From Leptospiraceae bacterium UBA2033 (lineage in GTDB: Bacteria > Spirochaetota > Leptospiria > Leptospirales > Leptospiraceae): a stretch of 64,000 nt of DNA. Both the position numbers and the translations under genes were made by a program. The notes beneath the pieces were generated by a model. It had not been told where the DNA came from. It was given only the letters and a program-made list of their open reading frames with translations, and did not search any database. This document shows, in pieces, positions 58,584 through 64,000 of the stretch (positions within the stretch are counted from its first letter, which is position 1; every line of letters starts with the position of its first letter). The DNA lies in assembly GCA_002333425.1 (NCBI GenBank), contig DDBL01000097.1:24180-88179 (forward strand), given 5' to 3'.

Positions 58584-58683
58584 AAAAAAAGAAAAACTTT
58601 TCTCGAAAGAATTGACTAGCTTTTAGGACTATTATTATTTACCAAGATAATTGATAATTATTTTTCTGAAGGTAATGTGTTAC

Positions 58684-59208
58684 ATGGCAACTGAAATAAA
58701 TATTCCAGAAGACTCCGTTTTAATATCTAGAACTGATCCCAAAGGAATAATCACTTACGCAAGTCCTGATTTTTTAAGTATAAGTGGATATGAAGAAGCA
58801 GAATTATTAAAGAAACCACATAATATAATCCGCCATCCTGATATGCCGTCCCAGGTTTTTAAGGAGTTATGGTCAACTATAAAAACTGGTCATGTTTGGA
58901 CTGGGATTGTCAAAAATCGCAGTAAAAGTGGTGATTACTATTGGGTAGACGCTACAATTACACCTCTCAAAGAATCAAATCAAATTATTGGCTACGTATC
59001 CGTTCGCAAAAACCCATCAAGGCAAGATATTAAACGTGCAGAATCATTGTATGCCTCAATGCATAATACTTCGGGCAAAAAAAACTTCTTTGATAGACTT
59101 TTTGAAAAACCAATTTTTCAGATAAGTAAATTGTGCGCATCCTTATTAGGAGTATTTTTTATTTCAATTTTTATCAATGCACTTGGATTTTTTTTTTCCC
59201 TTTTCTAA
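58684..59208 (+). CDS. Aer-like chemoreceptor, 5' part (PAS domain), frame lost at poly-T
   Basis: From the ATG at 58684 this part encodes an Aer-type PAS domain. The blocks [42 protein letters not shown] and [13 protein letters not shown] match E. coli Aer, an FAD-binding redox and energy taxis sensor. It ends in TM1 (about [23 protein letters not shown]). Reading then meets ten T at 59188-59197 and stops at 59206-59208 (TAA). The rest of the receptor continues in the next frame. Start codon 58675 is also possible. Confidence 0.85.
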   Translation: MATEINIPEDSVLISRTDPKGIITYASPDFLSISGYEEAELLKKPHNIIRHPDMPSQVFKELWSTIKTGHVWTGIVKNRSKSGDYYWVDATITPLKESNQIIGYVSVRKNPSRQDIKRAESLYASMHNTSGKKNFFDRLFEKPIFQISKLCASLLGVFFISIFINALGFFFSLF

Positions 59209-60359
59209 TTACACTTATATACACAATTACATCTGTTGGAGTTCTGATTTCGATTGTTTTAATTTGTGATAAGTTTTCAGAGACTCATATCTCTGAGATT
59301 ACATCTATCTTGGGAAAATTTTCTAGTGGAGAATTTAACCTTGATAAATATGAATTTAATATAGACAGACAAAGTATTAAGTTAAGTAACGTGATTTTGG
59401 GGCTAAAGACTCTTATCCTGAGTTTAGGTGGGATATTATATATCGTAAAAAAAATGTCCACGAGTCACATGAAGTATTCCGAAAAACTACAAAATCTTTC
59501 CAATGTATATACTAAATTAAGCAACGATCAAGCTTTCACAACAGAAATTCAAGCCAATTCCATCACAGAAATTTCTAGTAGCATGACTGAGATTAGTAAT
59601 ACGATTGTTTTACAATCCGAAAATCTTGAGATTATAAAAAATAACATTACAGAAGTAAATCATTCGATGACTATGACCGCCCAGCTTTTAGAATCACTGA
59701 GTAGTCTCAATCAAAGAACAATTGACAAATACGAAGTAAGCTCTGAAAAAGTTACCAACGTTCTTTCCTCTATTGATGATATGAAGTTAATATCAGAAAA
59801 AATTGAAGCAATTATTGGAGTAATTGATGATATAGCGGATAAGACTAATTTGCTCTCGATCAATGCCTCCATAGAAGCCGCTAGAGCAGGGGTAAATGGA
59901 AAAGGATTTGCGATAGTTGCAAAAGAAGTTTCCAATCTTGCTGATGAGACTTCCGTAAATGTAAAAGACAGTACTCTTCTCATTAAAACATTTCGAAGAA
60001 CAATCAAAGAAGGAAGTGATCGCATTACAGAGGTAATCAAATTTTTCAATGAAGTGCAAGAATTGATTTTGGATTTGTCTAAAACAACAAATGAAATTAT
60101 GAACACAATGCTCTCGCAACTCGAAAAAATTATGGAAATACAATCGAATGTAGAAGAAGCAAGCAAAAAAGCAGACAGCATAAAAGATTCCGTCGTCTAT
60201 CAAAAAATCGAAATCTCTCAAGTATCTGAATCTATATTAAAATTAGTAAAAGAAAGTAAAGCTATATCTACAAAATCAAACGAACTCCTGAATATTTCCG
60301 ATGAAATTCATAAACCCGCAAAGTATTTAAAAGGGCTAATGGAGCATTATAAGTTTTAA
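59133..60359 (+). CDS. Aer-like chemoreceptor, 3' part (methyl-accepting signalling domain)
   Basis: After a second helix ([20 protein letters not shown]) comes a HAMP-like stretch and a long coiled-coil MCP signalling domain. The hairpin tip is [22 protein letters not shown] (about residues 230-251) followed by [11 protein letters not shown], the CheA/CheW contact. The part before base 59187 is a reading of the other frame and probably not used; there is no convincing start of its own. It belongs to the upstream PAS part, one base out of frame. A -1 ribosomal slip or one more T would join them. Confidence 0.85.
   Translation: MRILIRSIFYFNFYQCTWIFFFPFLITLIYTITSVGVLISIVLICDKFSETHISEITSILGKFSSGEFNLDKYEFNIDRQSIKLSNVILGLKTLILSLGGILYIVKKMSTSHMKYSEKLQNLSNVYTKLSNDQAFTTEIQANSITEISSSMTEISNTIVLQSENLEIIKNNITEVNHSMTMTAQLLESLSSLNQRTIDKYEVSSEKVTNVLSSIDDMKLISEKIEAIIGVIDDIADKTNLLSINASIEAARAGVNGKGFAIVAKEVSNLADETSVNVKDSTLLIKTFRRTIKEGSDRITEVIKFFNEVQELILDLSKTTNEIMNTMLSQLEKIMEIQSNVEEASKKADSIKDSVVYQKIEISQVSESILKLVKESKAISTKSNELLNISDEIHKPAKYLKGLMEHYKF
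59188..59197 (+). repeat. Homopolymer T10 tract at the frame break
   Basis: Ten T lie between TM1 and TM2 of the chemoreceptor. A single added T, or a loss of two, restores one frame through both domains. Confidence 0.9.
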
Positions 60360-60435
60360 AGTTTTCCAATCATTATTCCAATTTGGAAAAGTAAAAAGTG
60401 CTAGACTTTCTAGGCTTTTTAAAAATTCTTTCGGA

Positions 60436-61512
60436 ATGATTGTAATACGGGTGATTCTATTGGTTGTGCTACCTTTCTTTTTTGCAAAATGTAGTTTTAT
60501 TCTAAATCGAGATATAAAGGAAACAAGCACGAATCCGTTTCATCTGATTCTAAACTCAACAGGATTTGCGACAGAATTTTGTATATTCGAGATTGAAACA
60601 GAAAATCGAAATTGTAAGGCAAAAAAAGTAAAATCCTATTCCAAATGCACAGAGTATTTTTCAGAAAATACAAACACGGCAGCACTAAACTCCAAAGAAA
60701 CTTTAGACCAAATTTATAAAGGACTAGCAGAGTTAGAACTGTTTAGACCCTCTCTCAAGAAAAAAATTACAAAAGTGGGATACATTACCACTGGAAGTCT
60801 AAACCAAGGCAAAGACACGAGCGTTTTAAGAGACGTAGAAAATTACTTTCGCACTGAAAATCTAAAAATCCAAACAAAGCCAGTGCTAAGTGAAGAGGAA
60901 GCAAAACTCACAATCAAAGCAATTCAAAGCTCAGAGGAAATTCCAAAATCAGAAAAAGAAATTGTGCTATTGCAAATTGGGTCTGAGTCTGTAGAAATAG
61001 TATTTTCCAATCAAAAACAGCTAAGCAGTAAAATAGGAATCCAATTAATTCTAGAAGAAGTCGCAAATATAAAACCAGGAATCAATACATGCAGACAGCC
61101 AATTTCCTCTTTTTTTAAAAGTGAAACTAGCTCGTTTGATAGATGTAAAAGTTTTATCCTAGAGAATTTAAAAAAATCACAACGTTTATCTTTACTTACC
61201 AAAACAAAGTTAGATGACGGCTACAAGGTATTTACCACTGGCTCTACATGGAATTACTATTATCCGAATAAAGAAGAAGTAACAGTTGACGAGTTGAATC
61301 AAACGGGAAATGAATTTTGTTCGTTGACGATTGATGAAATCATGAAGAAGGGAATCAAAAAAAGACATGCGTATAATCTTTGTTATTCCCTCTCTTACAA
61401 AGCGGTTCTAGCGGAAGCGTTGGGAATCCAAAAACTACAAATTTTACAAAAAGATGTTTTAGCAAAAAACCTAGCTAGCTCTTCTATTTTGTTTGCGGAC
61501 TCGTGCAGATAA
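60436..61512 (+). CDS. Ppx/GppA-like lipoprotein, function unknown
   Basis: 358 residues. The leader is hydrophobic and ends FFFAKCS (lipobox). The mature part carries a block VLSEEEAKLTIKAIQ, a spacer, then EIVLLQIGSESVEIVFSNQ, resembling the SGEEEA and DIGGGSTE parts of the Ppx/GppA actin-like fold. Other Ppx motifs are weak or missing, so catalysis is doubtful. It overlaps the rsmH start by one base (TAATG), which supports coupling with the cell-wall and division gene cluster. Alternative: an unrelated lipoprotein. Confidence 0.6.
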   Translation: MIVIRVILLVVLPFFFAKCSFILNRDIKETSTNPFHLILNSTGFATEFCIFEIETENRNCKAKKVKSYSKCTEYFSENTNTAALNSKETLDQIYKGLAELELFRPSLKKKITKVGYITTGSLNQGKDTSVLRDVENYFRTENLKIQTKPVLSEEEAKLTIKAIQSSEEIPKSEKEIVLLQIGSESVEIVFSNQKQLSSKIGIQLILEEVANIKPGINTCRQPISSFFKSETSSFDRCKSFILENLKKSQRLSLLTKTKLDDGYKVFTTGSTWNYYYPNKEEVTVDELNQTGNEFCSLTIDEIMKKGIKKRHAYNLCYSLSYKAVLAEALGIQKLQILQKDVLAKNLASSSILFADSCR

Positions 61513-62423
61513 TGTCAAATTTTGTTCCAACTCATATTCCTGTTCTTCCAAAGGAAATTTTGGAATACTTTCATGAAATCGAAAACAAAGAAAATCCTAT
61601 TTTTCTAGATGGAACGGCAGGCGAAGGCGGTCATAGCGAACTTCTATTAAAAGAATTCCCCAAGGCAAAACTTATCCTAAACGACAGAGACTCAATTATG
61701 TTAGGAAGAGCTAGTGCAAGACTAGAGGCATTTTCAGGAAGATTCTTCCCCCTAGAAGGAAATTTTTCAGAAGTATCAACAGAGGATATTCAGGAAAGAA
61801 TTGGGCAAGATAAAGTAGATGGGATTTTGCTAGATTTAGGAATTTCCACCTTCCATTTAACTAGCTCCGAGCGGGGTTTTAGCTTTAAAAATGAAGAATA
61901 CTTGGATATGCGACTGGATGAGACAAGTAAACTAACTGCTTTCGAGGTATTGAATAAATATAAGGCTGAAAAATTATCGCAAATCTTCCGAGAATATGGA
62001 GAAGAGAACTGGACAAAGAAGATTGTAGAAAAGATTCTTCTAGTGAGAAAGAAAAATCCAATTCGAACGACCTTGGATTTAGCGAAATTGGTAGAATCGG
62101 TGATTCCTAGAAAGTTTTGGCCTGATAAAACTCATCCTTCTTTTCGCGTTTTTCAGGCAGTGCGAATTGAAGTGAACAATGAACTCGGGCATATTCGGGA
62201 AGGTTTGGAAAATCTAGCCAATCTTTTGAATCAGGGCGGAATTTTATGCGTGATTTCTTTTCATTCTCTAGAAGATAGGATAGTAAAGCAAGTTTTTAAG
62301 GAAATATCTAAGGACGAAAGGTTTAGCGTGCTCACTAAAAAGCCAATTATCACTAATGATGAGGAAATTAAACTCAACCCCTCTTCTCGTTCGGCAAAAT
62401 TACGTGTATTGAAGGCAATATGA
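61512..62423 (+). CDS. rsmH: 16S rRNA (cytosine(1402)-N4)-methyltransferase RsmH
   Basis: 303 residues from the ATG at 61512 (a GTG at 61503 is in frame). MraW signature: HIPVLPKEIL, FLDGTAGEGGHSELLL, DGILLDLGISTFHLTSSERGFSF, RVFQAVRIEVNNELGHIREGL, VISFHSLEDRIVKQ. It methylates C1402 in the ribosomal decoding centre using SAM. It lies first in the conserved mra/fts/mur order; ftsL follows, overlapping by 4 bp (ATGA). Confidence 0.95.
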   Translation: MSNFVPTHIPVLPKEILEYFHEIENKENPIFLDGTAGEGGHSELLLKEFPKAKLILNDRDSIMLGRASARLEAFSGRFFPLEGNFSEVSTEDIQERIGQDKVDGILLDLGISTFHLTSSERGFSFKNEEYLDMRLDETSKLTAFEVLNKYKAEKLSQIFREYGEENWTKKIVEKILLVRKKNPIRTTLDLAKLVESVIPRKFWPDKTHPSFRVFQAVRIEVNNELGHIREGLENLANLLNQGGILCVISFHSLEDRIVKQVFKEISKDERFSVLTKKPIITNDEEIKLNPSSRSAKLRVLKAI

Positions 62424-62761
62424 TAGTAACTCGGATAGATAAAAAAGACATTAAGACAACTTTGGGACTCATTTTTTTAGCGATCTTAAAAATAACAATT
62501 CCTGCTAGTGTAGGATTTCTGCTAGTCTGGCAAAGTATCGATCATGCACACTTAAATAGACAGATTAAAAAACTTTCCCAAAAAAAAGAAGAACTCTATA
62601 AAAAGAACTACGAACTAAAAGTTGGAATTGCCTCCTTCACCTCAGCGGAAAGAATGGAATCTATCTACAAAAAAAACAATCCAGTAGCGAGTTTTTCCCA
62701 TAAAAAAATTGTCACCCTCATCCTACCCCCTGAAAACAAAAGCTTTGAGATTTATAAATAG
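62420..62761 (+). CDS. ftsL: FtsL-like division protein
   Basis: 113 residues with one membrane helix (about residues 22-42) and a short periplasmic coiled coil (HLNRQIKKLSQKKEELYKKNYELKV). FtsL proteins are poorly conserved, so the call rests on position right after rsmH, size and topology. FtsL joins FtsB and FtsQ at the division site. The start overlaps rsmH by 4 bp. Confidence 0.75.
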   Translation: MIVTRIDKKDIKTTLGLIFLAILKITIPASVGFLLVWQSIDHAHLNRQIKKLSQKKEELYKKNYELKVGIASFTSAERMESIYKKNNPVASFSHKKIVTLILPPENKSFEIYK

Positions 62762-62799
62762 AACTTTGTTAAAAACCACTTTAGAGCAGTAAACCAAGT

Positions 62800-64000
62800 A
62801 TGTTAATTTCTGAATTAGTTAAGAAAATAAAAAAAATATCCTTATTAGTTGGATCAGAAGAAGAAAAAATCTCTTACATCCAATCAGACAGTAGAAAATT
62901 AGAAACAGGAGACATTTTCTGCCTCTATGAAAACTTTGGGGAAAAATCCATTGAGTACATAGAAGATGCAATTAGAAAAAAAACAAAAGCAATCCTCGTA
63001 AGAAAAAATAGCCCCTATTTAGCCGAGGCGCAAAAGTTCAAAGTAGTTCTGGTAAGCCAAGAAGACCCAATGCAAGTGCACGGGTTTATTGCATCTATCC
63101 TAAAAGAGGAACCTTCCAAAAAATGTAAGATCATTGCAGTCACGGGGACAAACGGAAAAACCTCAATGACCTATATATTAAATGATATTTTTTCTCGCGA
63201 AAATAAAAACTGCGGCATCATTGGAACAATTGAAACTAGATACGGAAATAAAGTAATCCAAACAGGTTACACTACACCAGATGCAAGTACACTCAATGAA
63301 GTACTAGATGATATGGTGAAAGAAGAAATTGAATATGTATTCATGGAAGCAAGTTCCCATGGGTTAAAGCTCGGAAGACTGAATGGACTTCATCTATACG
63401 GGGCTTTATTTACAAACCTCACAAGAGACCATTTAGATTTTCATAAAACAATGGGCGACTATCTTAAAAGTAAATTTTTACTTTTTAAACTACTAGCAAA
63501 GTCTGCGCATAAGAATACGTTTGCCGCTATTTCCATGGATTCAGCCGGTGCAGATAAGATGTATTCGCTGATAAAAAAATCAAACTTAAAGTTAAACCTA
63601 CTCCAATTTGGAAAGGGAAAACACTTCGAAGGTAAAATCAACGAACTTTCTCTAAGAGGAATCAATTTCGACTTCAAAGAAAAAGGGAGTAGACAAGTGA
63701 GTGTAACAACAAACTTACTTGGAAATTTTAATTATCTAAACGTATCTCTAGCGATAGTAGCAGCAAGAGCTTTAGGTTTAGAGTTAGAATCTATACGAAA
63801 TACAGTTGGAACATTAATTCCTGTGAACGGAAGATTCCAAATAGTTTACAACAATAAAAAAACTCGTGTGGCTATTGTAGATTATGCGCATACGCCGGAT
63901 GCACTATCAAATGTATTAAAGAGTATTCAAGAGATACCACACAGCAAAGTGATCTGCGTATTTGGTTGTGGTGGAGATAGAGATAAAACTAAACGACCAA
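62800..64000 (+). CDS. murE: UDP-N-acetylmuramyl tripeptide synthase MurE, partial (3' end outside)
   Basis: From the ATG at 62800, 400 codons run to the right edge. Mur-ligase blocks present: SDSRKLETGDIF, the P-loop VTGTNGKTSMTYI, GTIETRYGN with TTPDA, MEASSHGL, FTNLTRDHLDFHKTM, VDYAHTPDAL and FGCGGDRDKTKRP. MurE adds the third amino acid (diaminopimelate or lysine) to UDP-MurNAc-dipeptide; the selecting motif lies beyond the edge. It follows ftsL by 38 bp. Confidence 0.95.
   Translation, partial: MLISELVKKIKKISLLVGSEEEKISYIQSDSRKLETGDIFCLYENFGEKSIEYIEDAIRKKTKAILVRKNSPYLAEAQKFKVVLVSQEDPMQVHGFIASILKEEPSKKCKIIAVTGTNGKTSMTYILNDIFSRENKNCGIIGTIETRYGNKVIQTGYTTPDASTLNEVLDDMVKEEIEYVFMEASSHGLKLGRLNGLHLYGALFTNLTRDHLDFHKTMGDYLKSKFLLFKLLAKSAHKNTFAAISMDSAGADKMYSLIKKSNLKLNLLQFGKGKHFEGKINELSLRGINFDFKEKGSRQVSVTTNLLGNFNYLNVSLAIVAARALGLELESIRNTVGTLIPVNGRFQIVYNNKKTRVAIVDYAHTPDALSNVLKSIQEIPHSKVICVFGCGGDRDKTKRP

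Larger units (their letters stand above)
58016..58650. other. 635-base gene-free region with repeat copy and AT-rich leader
   Basis: No gene is supported. It holds the nirC promoter side (58016-58150), an imperfect inverted repeat TCTCGTGC...GCGCGAGA at about 58351-58414, and composite repeat copy 5 (58443-58583). The remainder, 58584-58650, is the leader of the chemoreceptor gene. Confidence 0.65.

Noticed and set aside
59711..60181. 156-codon minus-strand frame over the chemoreceptor
   Set aside because: Shadow of a coiled-coil coding sequence.

Overview
The window looks like chromosomal DNA of a low-GC spirochaete of the Leptospira type. This is inferred from gene content and style, not from a database search. 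The supporting signs are AT-rich DNA, many short lipoproteins with loose spirochaete-like lipoboxes (NC, SC, QC, FC, KC), an alternative complex III operon, 7TMR-DISM and Cache sensors fused to SpoIIE phosphatases with TPR tails, class III cyclases with a tail ending near ERCENYMRNPP, and a PAS chemoreceptor. A decayed IS3-family remnant is the only clear mobile DNA. No CRISPR array, prophage or intact transposon was seen.

Layout. 1-5.8 kb: a partial creD-like gene, a PiT-like transporter next to PPK2 (phosphate/polyphosphate), a Cache-HAMP-SpoIIE-TPR phosphatase and a Uma2-type nuclease. 6.2-14.1 kb: a tight operon for alternative complex III (actA, B, C, D, E, F) plus a lipoprotein, closed by a good intrinsic terminator. 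14.2-20.4 kb (minus strand): three overlapping genes for a large lipoprotein with several lamin-tail-like segments and a Ser/Thr repeat linker, an outer-membrane barrel candidate and a phospholipase-D-fold lipoprotein. This is my best candidate for an undescribed surface system. 20.5-25.6 kb (minus): a lipoprotein, mgtE, a membrane-anchored DUF4261 protein, rarA, a small Cys-motif protein and a DHFR/RibD-like reductase. 25.7-26.1 kb: the IS3 remnant. 26.2-29.3 kb: thiL, a J-domain-like protein and a PLP trans-sulfuration enzyme. 29.5-35.2 kb (plus): an SGNH hydrolase, two related lipoproteins, a lipoprotein esterase and a 7TMR-DISM-SpoIIE-TPR phosphatase. 35.2-39.3 kb: an SDR, a HATPase, a small membrane protein, a TPR protein and an unknown exported protein. 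39.6-45.6 kb: an adenylate/guanylate cyclase, a GerMN protein, trpC, a STAS protein, murD and PilZ. 45.7-50 kb: an SDR, initiator tRNA, a GAF-GGDEF cyclase, a double aspartic protease and mnmA. 50.2-54.2 kb: an ATP-grasp/FMN-dehydrogenase fusion, a phasin-like protein, an unknown and a chalcone-isomerase-like protein. 54.3-58 kb (minus): nirC, nirB, nirD. 58.7-60.4 kb: an Aer-like chemoreceptor split at a run of ten T. 60.4-64 kb: a Ppx/GppA-like lipoprotein, rsmH, ftsL and the start of murE.

How they work together. Energy and nitrogen are covered by ACIII (quinol to cytochrome c/oxidase) and NirBD with NirC (nitrite uptake and reduction to ammonium). Signalling is dense: two SpoIIE phosphatases, a STAS protein and a HATPase are the usual pieces of a partner-switching network, with cAMP-type, c-di-GMP (GGDEF with I-site, PilZ) and chemotaxis proteins alongside. 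The right end is the start of a division and cell-wall cluster.

Scattered through the intergenic gaps are at least five imperfect palindromes built from short CACxGAGGCAC-like units. They are probably a dispersed non-coding repeat family, and one arm abuts a gene start.
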